Below are positions 19,791 to 29,889 of a stretch of DNA of 64,000 bases, one piece after another. This DNA comes from Chaetoceros tenuissimus (taxonomy: Eukaryota > Bacillariophyta > Thalassiosirophyceae > Chaetocerotales > Chaetocerotaceae), in NCBI GenBank assembly GCA_021927905.1, contig BLLK01000038.1, positions 1,922,001 to 1,986,000 of the forward strand, written 5' to 3'. The notes under the pieces were generated by a model. That model worked only from the letters and a program-made list of their open reading frames with translations. It had not been told where the DNA came from and made no database searches. How positions within the stretch are numbered: the stretch's first letter is position 1; the number at the start of each line of letters is the position of its first letter. The translations under genes and the position numbers were made by a program.

Positions 19791-22420
19791 ATGGTTGACA
19801 TTCCTTACACCCCACATAGTCAAGCCACAAATACTAATAATAGTGGTTTGAATGGGCCATCAACTACATACAATCAACCTACTATATCAGAACCTCGCCA
19901 GTATATTAACATGAGTCATATTACTAATGATCCTCATGCTTCTGACTCTACTCAGAATAGTAGAAGCAGAGGTATCCATTTTTGGAATGAATATTCCAAA
20001 CAGAATGCAAATGTGCCAAGATTCGAACAAATTAAGCCAACCCATCCACTAAATAAATACGCGAATGACTTCATTGAGTTCCTTTTGACTCTACGAAAAG
20101 AAAAAGATCAAGAATTTTATGCTTATGGATCGCTTCCGACCTATTTTTCCGGGTGGAAAAATGCACTTATGCATGAAAACAATTTTCGAAACGCTAAAAT
20201 TTCTCTTCTACAGAAGATTCAGAATGATTTCGCAGGACTCCACGAAAAGATTAAGAACAAAGCGTTCGAAAGAGCAATCAATGAAGGCGAAATTGTACAT
20301 AATGCAGAACTATTTCTACGAGAAGGCATCATGGAGGAACTATTATTGTGGATACTTCAAAATCCTAGACAGAATAGTCATGCATTGGGATGGCGTGATG
20401 CCTGTATTTTAGCTTTTCTACGTTGTGCTGTAGGTAGAGGAGGTGAAATTGGTACACTAAAATGGAATGGATCTTTCTTTAACGCAGCCGACGATGTCAT
20501 GGATGTTATGTGGCTACAGAAGAAGACTGCGAAGGTAGATCGCATGCGATTTGTGCACGATGATAGATGGAAACTCTCAGTGTTCGTCATGTTGGGTGGC
20601 TACATCGCGACGAAAAAAGATGAATTTAGAAAAGTGAGCAGTGACAATGGAAAAGAGCATCAATTGATTTTTGATGATCTACCAGTCCATGTTTCCAATC
20701 ATGTTACAACAGTAATTTTGAATAATGCAAAGAAGAAGGAATCAATGAAGGGTAAAAAAATTACCAGTCATTGCATTAGATATGGAGCCATAGATGACTT
20801 GATTTCCAATGAGCTTTTGGAAACAATTGCTGCTTTGGTGAGAGGTGGCTGGGAACTGGGCGATTTTTGCACAGGTTTCACTTACATGGATTTGCTGCGG
20901 TTTGATCTACAAGCTGCAAGGGTAATTGCTGGTCAAAAGGACCCATTTCTAAAGCAAGCAGCTCCAAGTTTGGACTATTGTAAAGATGAAGACATGAGAA
21001 ATAAGCTACAGCTTGTAGCTGATAGACTTTTTTGTAAGCTTCCTTTTAGTTCAGAAGAAGGGGAATCGCTCTATTCCTTAAAGAGCGTGCTTCTGGCAGC
21101 GGCATTGGAAAATTTGGAAGATATGGAGGCTGAATTGGGGCGTAATAATCAGTACTTGAGAAACATTGAATGTGCATTTCGCTTGGAGGCTATGTACTTT
21201 ACAAAAGCAAAGGAGATTGGAAAAGAGTTGGCTGCTCAGAGAAGAGAATTCAACTCTAATCTGCGCGAGGAGAAGGATTTTGCGTACAAAACAAGTTTGC
21301 AGTTGGAGAAACAGGGAGCGAAAATTGAAGAATTAACTTCCTTGTTGAAATCACGTGACGAAAAAATGGACAAAATGCAAGATACCCTAGAGAAATTGGT
21401 ACATATACTTGGAAATACTAGATTGGAAACAGATTCGACTTCATCGCCGTCTTCTATAGACAATTTTCCATGTGTAAACCAAGTTTCAAGCGAATCAGAT
21501 GTAAATTCATCACAAACAAGCGATGGAAGTGGTGATACCTCTGATGAAAGTGTTGAGGTCATGGTGGTTGAAGAGGAAGCTGTGACCGTCGAGAACCATG
21601 TGCAAAATGTGAGCGAGGAAGGTACGTTTTGTCATCTCGAGGATATTTTGATTACTTTATTTAATATCTCAGAAACATTTCCCATTTGAAACGATTGATA
21701 TGTCCTCGCGAACGATGCTTTTTAGCTCACAATTTCAGCTCCAACGTGAATCTTCCTTCTCAGCCAAAACAAGTAAAATTGATACCTCTTTCTTTTCGTG
21801 CTAAGAACAAGCCACTTAAGAATGCACATACACTACTCGGGGCAGGACAATGCAGATCCGGAGCGCAAAAAGACTTCAATGATTATGGTACTCTCTCAAT
21901 TGTTGAATTTGTGAAAAGGGTCTACACAAATGAATGCAAGTTATTTCTTCATGAAAAAAATCCACTCAAAGTCACTGGTAAAAACAGACCAAGTGAAAGT
22001 TGTAAGTTTACCAAATTCTTGGTTTCTTTTTGTGAGAATTTAAATGAATATGCGGATTTGACTGGAGATGGCCGTGATATGAAAAAAGAATGGAAAGAAG
22101 GTCGTATCAGTAAGTTGAACAATCATGGGAAAACCCTTGGTGAATTGCTTCAGGGCCGAGTAAATGCATGGGATCCGCCAAAGGACTTGCTTACAACTGA
22201 TGAATGCTGGAAGAATGCAAAGTGTGGAAGGTTTCCAAAAGTATTCATCACGAAAAAAATTGCGAAAGAGGATTTTCATTGTGATATTGCATTCAAGACT
22301 TGGCCACAGATCAGAGAGAAAATGAAAAAACATTTCAAAGAGTTGGAAAAGAAAGCAGCAGCAGCAAAGGCGGCACAGGAAAAGGCGGCGCAGGAAAAGG
22401 CGAACGGAGAAGTCAATTAA
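19791..22420 (+). mobile_element. Tyrosine recombinase of a Crypton-like DNA transposon
   Basis: Spliced model: join(19791..21621, 21726..22420), about 841 residues; the intron (GTACGT...CTTTTTAG, 104 bp) joins two frames without a stop. If unspliced, the first frame ends at 21689. The central domain has the tyrosine-recombinase residues in order: Arg in GRGGEIGTLKW (~215), SHCIRYG (HxxR, ~327), GWELG (Trp at the second His/Trp site, ~353) and the candidate nucleophile Tyr in GFTYMDLL (~366). A coiled coil (about 440-550) and an acidic Ser-rich stretch follow. The C-terminal part has a basic domain ending in a Lys/Ala-rich tail. Cryptons carry a recombinase of this type and occur in stramenopiles (Crypton-S). 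No terminal repeats were identified, as expected for Cryptons. Confidence 0.65.
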
Positions 22421-23086
22421 AATGAATAAATTATAATCATAACAAGGGGAAAATACATACTTTTTACATTGTAATTACATCAAAATGAAAAAGGTCCTCA
22501 GTTTACGGATCGATAGCTCATGCTAAACGAAAAAAGTAAAAATTTCGAAATAGGTGCCATACGTGTGATAAAGTGGAATACCTGATAGCGAAGTATAATC
22601 GCAAGAAGTTTTGAATTGGCGTTCTGCCATCTACGTAAAGAGTGATAGTCTAATGAAAGTGATGAGGAGTCGTCTTCAAGGGTTGGTGGTTCTCACTCTG
22701 CTTTTGCTCGAGCGAGAACATATATGAAATGTCTCTCTGAAGATATTTCTTGTGTACATGATGCACCTTCCGCATAGGAGTCAAGCTAAGTTTCTAAATA
22801 TGTCATCCTTCAATTTTTCATACTGGATTTACGTAAGTACAAATATTCTTGTAAGAGATAATTCTTACGTGGTGAACTTATTAATCCGTTTATCCGTCCA
22901 TTTCTCTATATATGTAGGGAAGGTGCGAATGCCTAACTCCAACAACCGTTGCAGCTTCCTCTAACATCATCTATCATCTCCATCTCATGCATCACCTATC
23001 ATACATAACAATGTAAACTAATAAAAGAATAAAAATTAAAAGAATTTATGTAATTTTTTATGTAGTTTATCCTCTATCTTATTCCC
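22421..23086. other. Intergenic region between Crypton-like and RusA-like genes
   Basis: AT-rich, no convincing coding frame. It may include the 3' end of the Crypton-like element, whose boundary I could not locate. Confidence 0.45.
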
Positions 23087-23647
23087 CTATTCAAATGAAC
23101 TGTAGTTGTATGGCAACCTTCTTCTGTATGTAGGTTTGATTCTTACATATGTTCGGCCTGTACACTCATCCTCGTTATCGTAGACTTTGTATGCGTAAAT
23201 AGTTGTAATTTGTCTATCATCCGCGTATAAAATTTCGTTAAATGCATCAAGAATAAACTTCACCATGTTGTCAGTATCTGGAGCTTGGATATGTGGACGA
23301 TGAACAAAATTTGGCTTCAACTGAGATTCCTCGCGAATGACACATCTGTATCTGGTACGAAAATGATTCTGTGGGCGGGGCATGAAGAAGCCAATTTCAA
23401 TATGAAGTGGCTGTTGAGCGAAAAAGAGCGGTGGGTTGTGATACTGCTGCACAATTGGACGTAAAACATGTCGAAAGAAAGCTCTTTCATTCTCGTTTTG
23501 ATTGTAAATCTGTGGGTAAGGCACACCAAATCTATTGTATCTGAGTCTTATTCCAGGTCTTTTTTGAGCAACAGGTTTTCCATGAATTATACATTCAAAG
23601 TATTCTTCAGGGCGAATATCAATCAATTGAAGGTGGGTGTAGTTCAT
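23087..23647 (-). CDS. RusA-family Holliday junction resolvase
   Basis: The open frame continues to 23731 only via TTG; the first ATG is at 23647, giving 186 residues. The start region has HGKPVAQKRPG (RusA GxPxxxKRPR-like loop). The catalytic block is APDTDNMVKFILDAFN followed by LYADDRQI, with the Asp pair, Lys and the DD dyad spaced as in phage and bacterial RusA (PDxDNLxK...D...DDxQI). RusA cleaves Holliday junctions and is normally encoded by prophages and bacteria, so a nuclear copy points to acquisition by transfer or from a mobile element; it lies between a Crypton-like element and a duplicated region. Overall length is near that of RusA (about 120) plus N- and C-terminal extensions. 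No targeting peptide is evident from the ATG. Confidence 0.75.
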   Translation of the reverse strand: MNYTHLQLIDIRPEEYFECIIHGKPVAQKRPGIRLRYNRFGVPYPQIYNQNENERAFFRHVLRPIVQQYHNPPLFFAQQPLHIEIGFFMPRPQNHFRTRYRCVIREESQLKPNFVHRPHIQAPDTDNMVKFILDAFNEILYADDRQITTIYAYKVYDNEDECTGRTYVRIKPTYRRRLPYNYSSFE

Positions 23648-23731
23648 GATGACGATTGGAAAAAGAGATAGACGACGATGCTGATGAATTATTCTTATGA
23701 ACACAAGAGCTACAAAGTACACAAACAACAA

Positions 23732-24237
23732 GGTGCACCTGATATCTAAAAAAAACGATTTCTAATCACATAGGTTCTTAATTTATTTAAAATTTTGGAT
23801 CACTCTAGTGTTTTGAATGTAATAAGCCGTCCGTTTTATTTCAAATAGGTGCACTTAGTTTGAAGTCTTAGCGTTGAGGCTTCTCGAAGGACATTTGCAT
23901 CTCCCCCTCCATTCTGGTACCGGGCTAAAAAGCAAATTATGAAAATAGTTGCAACGGCAAGCAACGGTGTCTATTCATTCTTACTTTTTAACGAGGAACA
24001 GCATCTTTTGACGCTGGAACAGTATCAAGGCGGCCAATTTAGCGTATCGCGGGGGATCTAGTGTCTGGAGGGGAGCTGCGCTCCCCCACCCCCAAAATTT
24101 TCGATTATTCTTGCACCGGGACCCAACGGACATGTCAGAAACTAAAATTATCATTTGACTCTGTGTAAAAAGGATAAATTAGACAAAAAGAAATAAATAA
24201 TTGCTACAAAACAAATGTGATTAGATGCATTACCAGT
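23732..24237. other. Intergenic region before the duplicated receptor array
   Basis: No gene seen. It has a short perfect hairpin at 24070-24086 (GGGGAGC-TGC-GCTCCCC) and one copy of a recurring TGTCAAAAA-TAAAA-type motif at about 24132, listed as a finding. Sequence similarity to the second unit begins at about 24235. Confidence 0.45.
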
Positions 24238-24455
24238 ATTAACCGTTATATTACAGTCGTTGACTCTGTTTGATCACAAAATGATCCTATCCAAATATCC
24301 GTTTGTAATGGAAATATCTAATTCCTGTCAGTCGCTTCAGTCGCCGACCAGCGCACTAGAAACGACGAACAACAGCAGCGTCGAACACACTACTTTTATA
24401 CTTTGCAAACTATTTATTCCAAGATAGCTCTGTATTATAACAAGAAAACAGCAAG

Positions 24456-25847
24456 ATGGAACACACCAGCAATACTACCAACTTTAACTTCACAAAGCCG
24501 GCAATTATTATACCTACGGTCTCCGGCTCGATATCATTCATTTCTTCGATGTTGATTATATATGTCATCCTCAAGTCACCTAAACTAGTTTTTTCCACAC
24601 CGTACCACCGCATCATGTTCGGTATGAGCATAGGTGACTGCTCCATGTCACTTGCAATAGCTTTGACAACGATTCCGATGCCGAAAGATGTGATATATCC
24701 ATTTGCACAGAGTTCCTATGGAAACATTCGTACATGCAATGCACAGGCATATGCATTTATAGACGGATGCGGAATTGCACTGGGAATGAGCATGGTTTTG
24801 TACATGTATTACGGCTGTTCATTAGTATTTCATATGCAAGACGTTACATTCCGTAAATGGATTGAAACACCTTTGGTTGCCTTTTTCGTGTTTCTTACAA
24901 TTGTTCCTCTATTCTATCTTGATAGAGAGAACATGAATCCTAGTCCAACAAGCGTTTGGTGCACAAGAAGAGCGTATCCGGATCAATGTACAAAGGACAC
25001 AGATCCTGATTGTAGAGGAGGAAAAGTTTGGTTTCATGAGAACTTTTCCGTAGTTTGGATGCCACTAACGCTAGCAACCTTTGCAGTTCTGATTGTTGAT
25101 ATGTGCCTCATTGTCTTCTCCTTCTATCGGGCGGAGCAGAAGTTGAAAGCTCTAAAGGAAGAACTCTATTTATCTACCTTGGATAATACTGCTGTGGTTG
25201 ACAGAGATGAATTTAAAGACGATCAATTAATGGAGACTAGACAGGACAAAAGAAGAATCACAAAGGAAGCCTTGATGTATATTGCTTCATTTTTTGTGAT
25301 TTGGACGTTACCAGTTGCTTTTGGTTCATTATCTGATAGAAATGATGGCTACAAGGATATTCCAGTACTCGCTGCATTACGTCTTTTCTTTCAACCATTG
25401 CAAGGATTCTTGAATATGTTGATATTCTTTTATCACAAAATGGAAATCTTGAGAAGAAAAGATGAGAGTCTATCCATCAGAGAAAGGTTCAAAATGGTAG
25501 TTTTACATCCAGGGGAAGCCTTGGAAGAGAAGAAAATGGTGATTTCGAATCTTCCAATGCTTGATGTTTCTAATATACCTAACTCTGAATCCCCAAAAAA
25601 TGAAGCAGCAATAAATTCTGTAGCAAACAGGAGTTCTGCAAAAGATTCTTCACCTTCTCAAAATTTGAACTTGTATTCAGATATCGAAAGTTCTCAAGAA
25701 GCAAGCAAGGTTTCAAATAAGTTTCACTTATCACAAGGGGAAAGTCTAGCAAGTTCAGTTCCGCAAAGCAAGCTTGGATACTATGACGAAATCAGAAGAA
25801 AAATCTCTAATGGCGATTTCTCTTTTTCCAACAAAGATGAAGAGTGA
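24456..25847 (+). CDS. Seven-transmembrane receptor-like protein, copy 1
   Basis: Single exon, 463 residues, ATG start. Seven hydrophobic segments are visible (about 16-40, 53-75, 96-120, 135-152, 202-226, 268-288, 300-322), with an extracellular N-terminus bearing N-glycosylation sites (NTTNFNFT). A Cys just before TM3 (RTCNAQ) and three Cys in the loop after TM4 (WCTRRAYPDQC then DCRGGK) could form the disulphide typical of G-protein-coupled receptors. The ~140-residue cytosolic tail is Ser-rich. I do not recognise a named GPCR class; it resembles class-E/cAMP-receptor-like topology, and a related gene sits at 61739-63019. Ligand and G-protein coupling are unknown. It converges with a Sec14-like gene, 256 bp away. 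It has about twenty residue differences from copy 3. Confidence 0.75.
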   Translation: MEHTSNTTNFNFTKPAIIIPTVSGSISFISSMLIIYVILKSPKLVFSTPYHRIMFGMSIGDCSMSLAIALTTIPMPKDVIYPFAQSSYGNIRTCNAQAYAFIDGCGIALGMSMVLYMYYGCSLVFHMQDVTFRKWIETPLVAFFVFLTIVPLFYLDRENMNPSPTSVWCTRRAYPDQCTKDTDPDCRGGKVWFHENFSVVWMPLTLATFAVLIVDMCLIVFSFYRAEQKLKALKEELYLSTLDNTAVVDRDEFKDDQLMETRQDKRRITKEALMYIASFFVIWTLPVAFGSLSDRNDGYKDIPVLAALRLFFQPLQGFLNMLIFFYHKMEILRRKDESLSIRERFKMVVLHPGEALEEKKMVISNLPMLDVSNIPNSESPKNEAAINSVANRSSAKDSSPSQNLNLYSDIESSQEASKVSNKFHLSQGESLASSVPQSKLGYYDEIRRKISNGDFSFSNKDEE

Positions 25848-26103
25848 CAAGATCCGAGTTTTAGCTTGCATAGTGTTAGATGAGACTTTTAACGATGATA
25901 TTAGTTAGACATGGGGAATAGGTACAAGTTCAACTTAAAATATGGAGAAAGTCTAACAAGTTCATCTCAGCAAAACGAAGTTCGATTCTACGATGAAATC
26001 AGATGGGTGTCTATCTCTGAAAGTATTTCACATTAGCTCCATTTTTTCCTTCTAACGCAACATAAATCTAAACGAAAAGAAGCAAGCAGTCGCCACACAA
26101 ACA

Positions 26104-27189
26104 TCAACAACTGTTAGATTCTTGATTGAATATAGTAGCAAGATCATCCACACGATGCGGCCAATGTTCATCGTTTCCCCCAAAACAAACTGGCAAATTA
26201 TCTACTTTAACAAACTTTTCAAAATATTTCTTTCTTTCCTTTTCTGTAATCACCTTGCCAAACAAATTAGTTTTTTCCACCACTCGTTTTGGAAACAATT
26301 TCTTCAAAATGTTCCATACTCTCTGCATGAAATTGGGACAATTGACAACATATACCGCACCTGCAAGCTGAGGATAATAATCCTGTGACAATCTACTAGC
26401 CTTTGCATCCTTTTTCATATAGTTCAACTTTAATCCTTTCAAACTCATATCTTGCAAATCAATGATTTTCAAAACTTTTGTCAATCGATTTGTTCGTCTT
26501 GTGATTTCATCTTGAATTTGAAATATCGTTTCATTACAGTACAGATAGGAATCTTGTAACTCTTGCAAATGCAATGTTTCGTAAATCCCCTTGAGATTCA
26601 ATTCGTTGACTTTGACATAGGACATGACTCCTCGATTACGATCGGGTAATGTATGCATTATCGTGTAGTTGGAGGCACAGTATGTATTATAGGCTAATAC
26701 AGAAGGGAATTGATTTTCTTGTATCTTTGTATCGTTTCGAAGACTTGGTGTACGATGCCGTATATCACCCAAGTCATTCAATCCCTTTGCATGTCGAAAT
26801 TGTATCGTTTTCTGTGCGGCCTTGGCGGCATTTGCAATTGCGCGGTGTGAGAGAATGTAACGTAGGATCCAAATGTTGTCATATCTCGGATTGGGTGATT
26901 GACAGTCTTGGACGAAAAGAGGTTCGTTGTTGGTTAGATTTTCATGTACTGTGTCGATTTCGACTTGGTGTTGAAGTAGCAAATCTGTGATGTAAGGTCT
27001 ATCATCATTTGGATCTGTTATGCTTTCATTGTTTTGATTTTGACGAGGGGAAGAACTCGAGGTTTGTTTTGATTTCATTTTTGTATAGAAGGCTTCTGTT
27101 ACGAACGCAAGTGTAATGGGCTCGATCTGAGAAAATGATCGAGGATTCATAAGTATAGTATATATATTGTTATGATAGAGCACAAGCAC
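26104..27189 (-). CDS. Sec14/CRAL-TRIO lipid-transfer-like protein, copy 1
   Basis: Single exon. The preferred ATG is residue 37 of the open frame (27081), which gives 325 residues beginning MKSKQTSSSS and matches copy 3; the frame itself extends to 27189. After a ~90-residue polar and helical N-domain comes a CRAL-TRIO domain: DRNRGVMSYVKVNEL, LKIIDLQDMSLKGL (the central strand-helix), YYPQLAGAVYVVNCPNFMQRVW (the YPErLxxxxIxNaPxxF motif) and LPVCFGGND (the LPxxxGG end). Sec14-type proteins bind phosphoinositides or other lipids and transfer them between membranes. Its gene always lies tail-to-tail with a 7TM gene here. Ligand unknown. Confidence 0.75.
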   Translation of the reverse strand: MLVLYHNNIYTILMNPRSFSQIEPITLAFVTEAFYTKMKSKQTSSSSPRQNQNNESITDPNDDRPYITDLLLQHQVEIDTVHENLTNNEPLFVQDCQSPNPRYDNIWILRYILSHRAIANAAKAAQKTIQFRHAKGLNDLGDIRHRTPSLRNDTKIQENQFPSVLAYNTYCASNYTIMHTLPDRNRGVMSYVKVNELNLKGIYETLHLQELQDSYLYCNETIFQIQDEITRRTNRLTKVLKIIDLQDMSLKGLKLNYMKKDAKASRLSQDYYPQLAGAVYVVNCPNFMQRVWNILKKLFPKRVVEKTNLFGKVITEKERKKYFEKFVKVDNLPVCFGGNDEHWPHRVDDLATIFNQESNSC

Positions 27190-27309
27190 ACATCTAAAAA
27201 AAGAAGGGTACCTAAAAGGACAATGACGCTACGTTTCTCTATTTAATTTGTCCGTGTCAAAAATTAAAAAGCTCAATTGACTCTTAGTATAAGGATAAAT
27301 TGGCCCTCA

Positions 27310-27617
27310 TTCATTTCATTGTCTATCTTTCATTCGGTTCTGATGATCGGATAGGTGTTGTGTTTGTCTGAAGGATGTGTGATAAGAAGGACAGCTGAAT
27401 GCCGATGAAAAGAACACAAGAGAAGATGGAAGGAACATATACCTCTGAACTACTTTGAGTTTAATAGAATGAAAAGTAGCAATCGTATTTGGTGCAACAA
27501 GTCGATATTCTTCTTTGAATAGGACTCCCTGCCTCTATTGGCTTGACAGCAGAACTTGCAGGGCTGCATGCTGCATGCACGCATGCCAAAAAATGAATGG
27601 CGCCAAGTTTCTCGATT
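27310..27617 (-). pseudogene. Duplicated 5' fragment of the 2H phosphoesterase gene, copy A
   Basis: Matches the region around 19260-19560, which holds the start of the 2H phosphoesterase gene and its upstream DNA, with scattered substitutions and small indels. The catalytic domain is absent. It is a non-coding fragment carried inside duplicated unit 1. Confidence 0.7.
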
Positions 27618-28098
27618 TTTCTTGGACGACAAACCAACGGACATGTCAAAAACTAAAATGCCGTATTGACTTTCCGTAAATGAAAATGAAAATTAGACAT
27701 CACTTTTTTGCAAAAATCATTTTTTCATTTTTGCGCTTCTTTTGAATTAGTTTGAGATGAATAAAAGCTCCAGAAATCTTTTCAGTTGAATTGTGCCTGT
27801 GCATAGAAAGGCCAAAAATGATACATACCTACCACACATTTGTAATTGAAATATCTAATTCCTGTCAGTCGCTTCAGTCGCCAAAAGAGATTAGTTCCAT
27901 CTGTTCTCAAACAATGTGTTGCCGATGGCAGGCCAGACCACATCACTAGAAACGGCAAACAGTAGCGTCCAACATACAATACTACTATTACTAGCAAACT
28001 CTTTATTTCAAGATAGCTCTAAATTTGAAACACTCACGCGTACGTTGCTATAGTAAAGATGGAACACACCAGCAATACTAGTACCAACTTTAACAAAG
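27618..28098. promoter_or_regulatory. Upstream region of 7TM copy 2
   Basis: Nearly identical to 38361-38801 before copy 4. No gene seen. Contains an upstream out-of-frame ATG at 28059 created by a short duplication of the gene start, listed as a finding. Confidence 0.5.
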
Positions 28099-29490
28099 AT
28101 GGAACACACCAGCAATACTACCAACTTTAACTTCACAAAGCTGGCAATTATTATACCTACGGTCTCCGGCTCGATATCATTCAATTCTTCGATGCTGATT
28201 ATATATGTCATCCTCAAGTCACCTAAACTAGTGTTTTCCACACCTTACCACCGCATCATGTTCGGTATGAGCATAGGTGACTGCTTCATGTCACTTGCAA
28301 TAGCTTTGACAACGATTCCGATGCCGAAAGATGTGATATATCCGTTCGCACAGTCTTCCTATGGAAACATTCGTACATGCAATGCACAAGCATATGCATT
28401 TATAGACGGATGCGGAATTGCACTGGGAATGAGCATGGTTTTGTACATGTATTACGGCTGTTCATTAGTATTTCATATGCAAGACGTTACATTCCGTAAA
28501 TGGATTGAAACACCTTTGGTTGCCTTTTTCGTGTTTCTTACAATTGCGCCTCTATTCTATCTTGATAGAGAGAACATGAATCCTAGTCCAACAAGCGTTT
28601 GGTGCACAAGAAGAGCATATCCGGATCAATGTACAAAGGACACAGATCTTGATTGTAGAGAAGGAAAAGTTTGGTTTCATGAGAACTTTTCCGTAGTTTG
28701 GATGACACTAACGCTAGGAACCTTTGCAGTTCTGATTGTTGATATGTGCCTCATTGTCTTCTCCTTCTACCGTGAGGAGCGGAAGCTGAAAGCTATGAAG
28801 GAAGAACTCTATTTATCTACCTTGGATAATACTGCTGTGGTTGACAGAGATGAATTTACGGACGATCAATTAATGGAGACTAGACAGGACAAAAGAAGAG
28901 TCACAAAGGAAGCCTTAATGTACATTGCTTCATTTTTTGCTATTTGGACGTTACCAGTTGCTTTTGGTTCATTATCTGATAGAAATGATGGCTACAAGGA
29001 TATTCCAGTACTCGCTGCATTACGTCTTTTCTTTCAACCATTGCAAGGATTCTTGAATATGTTGATATTCTTTTATCACAAAATGGAAATCTTGAAAAGA
29101 AAAGATGAGAGTCTATCCATCAGAGAAAGGTTCAAAATGGTAGTTTTACAACCAGGGGAAGCATTGGAAGAGAAGAAAATGGTAATTTCAAATCTTCCAA
29201 TGATCAACGTTTCTAATATACCTAACTCTGAATCCCCAAAAAATGAAGCAGCAATAAATTCTGTAGCAAACAGGAGTTCTGCAAAAGATTCTTCACCTTC
29301 TCAAAATTTGAACTTGTATTCAGATATCGAAAGTTCTCAAGAAGCAAGCAAGGTTTCAAATAAGTTTCACTTATCACAAGGGGAAAGTCTAGCAAGTTCA
29401 GTTCCGCAAAGCAAGCTTGGATTCTACAATGAAATCAGAAGACAAATCTCTAATGGCAATTTCTCTTTTTCCAACAAAGATGAAGAGTGA
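28099..29490 (+). CDS. Seven-transmembrane receptor-like protein, copy 2
   Basis: Single exon, 463 residues. It has the same seven membrane segments, N-glycosylation sites and extracellular cysteine pattern as copy 1 and differs at about two dozen residues (for example TIAPL for TIVPL in TM4 and REERKLKAM in loop 3). A 40-bp duplication of the start region places an extra ATG at 28059, whose frame is different from the gene and stops at 28130, overlapping the true start. The ATG at 28099 is chosen because it keeps the conserved N-terminus. Downstream, only a short remnant of the partner Sec14 gene remains, unlike copies 1 and 3. Confidence 0.75.
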   Translation: MEHTSNTTNFNFTKLAIIIPTVSGSISFNSSMLIIYVILKSPKLVFSTPYHRIMFGMSIGDCFMSLAIALTTIPMPKDVIYPFAQSSYGNIRTCNAQAYAFIDGCGIALGMSMVLYMYYGCSLVFHMQDVTFRKWIETPLVAFFVFLTIAPLFYLDRENMNPSPTSVWCTRRAYPDQCTKDTDLDCREGKVWFHENFSVVWMTLTLGTFAVLIVDMCLIVFSFYREERKLKAMKEELYLSTLDNTAVVDRDEFTDDQLMETRQDKRRVTKEALMYIASFFAIWTLPVAFGSLSDRNDGYKDIPVLAALRLFFQPLQGFLNMLIFFYHKMEILKRKDESLSIRERFKMVVLQPGEALEEKKMVISNLPMINVSNIPNSESPKNEAAINSVANRSSAKDSSPSQNLNLYSDIESSQEASKVSNKFHLSQGESLASSVPQSKLGFYNEIRRQISNGNFSFSNKDEE

Positions 29491-29749
29491 CAAGATCCGA
29501 GTTTTAGCTTACATAGTGTTAGATGAGACTTCTAACGATGATCTTTGTTAGACATGGGGAATAGGTTCAAGTTCAACTTAAATTATGGGGAAAAGTCTAA
29601 CAAGTTTATCTCAGCAAAACAAAGTTCGATTCTACGATGAAATCAGATGGGTGTCTATCTCTGAAAGTATTTCACATTAGCTCCATTTTTTCCTTCTAAC
29701 GCAACATAAATCTAAACGAAAAGAAGCAAGCAGTCCCCACACAAACATC

Positions 29750-29834
29750 AACTACAGTTAGATTCTTGATTGAATATAGTAGCAAGATCATCCACATGAT
29801 GCGGCCAATGTTCATCACTCCCTCCAAAACAAAC
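29750..29834 (-). pseudogene. Remnant of the 3' end of a Sec14-like gene, copy A
   Basis: About 85 bp match the 3' end of the intact Sec14-like gene around 26100-26185, then identity stops at a sharp boundary (after CAAAACAAAC) and unrelated sequence follows. It encodes only the last ~25 residues. The same truncation point recurs at 41834, so it predates duplication of the unit. Confidence 0.75.
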
Positions 29835-29889
29835 GTGAAATAAAAAGTCTTCCATTTTTTTACTTTTTACTTTCTTTTAGGAATTATTG

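Noticed and set aside
24070-24086. Perfect 7-bp hairpin (GGGGAGC-TGC-GCTCCCC)
   Set aside because: Short and isolated; no T-run for a terminator and no gene end beside it, so not given more than a mention.
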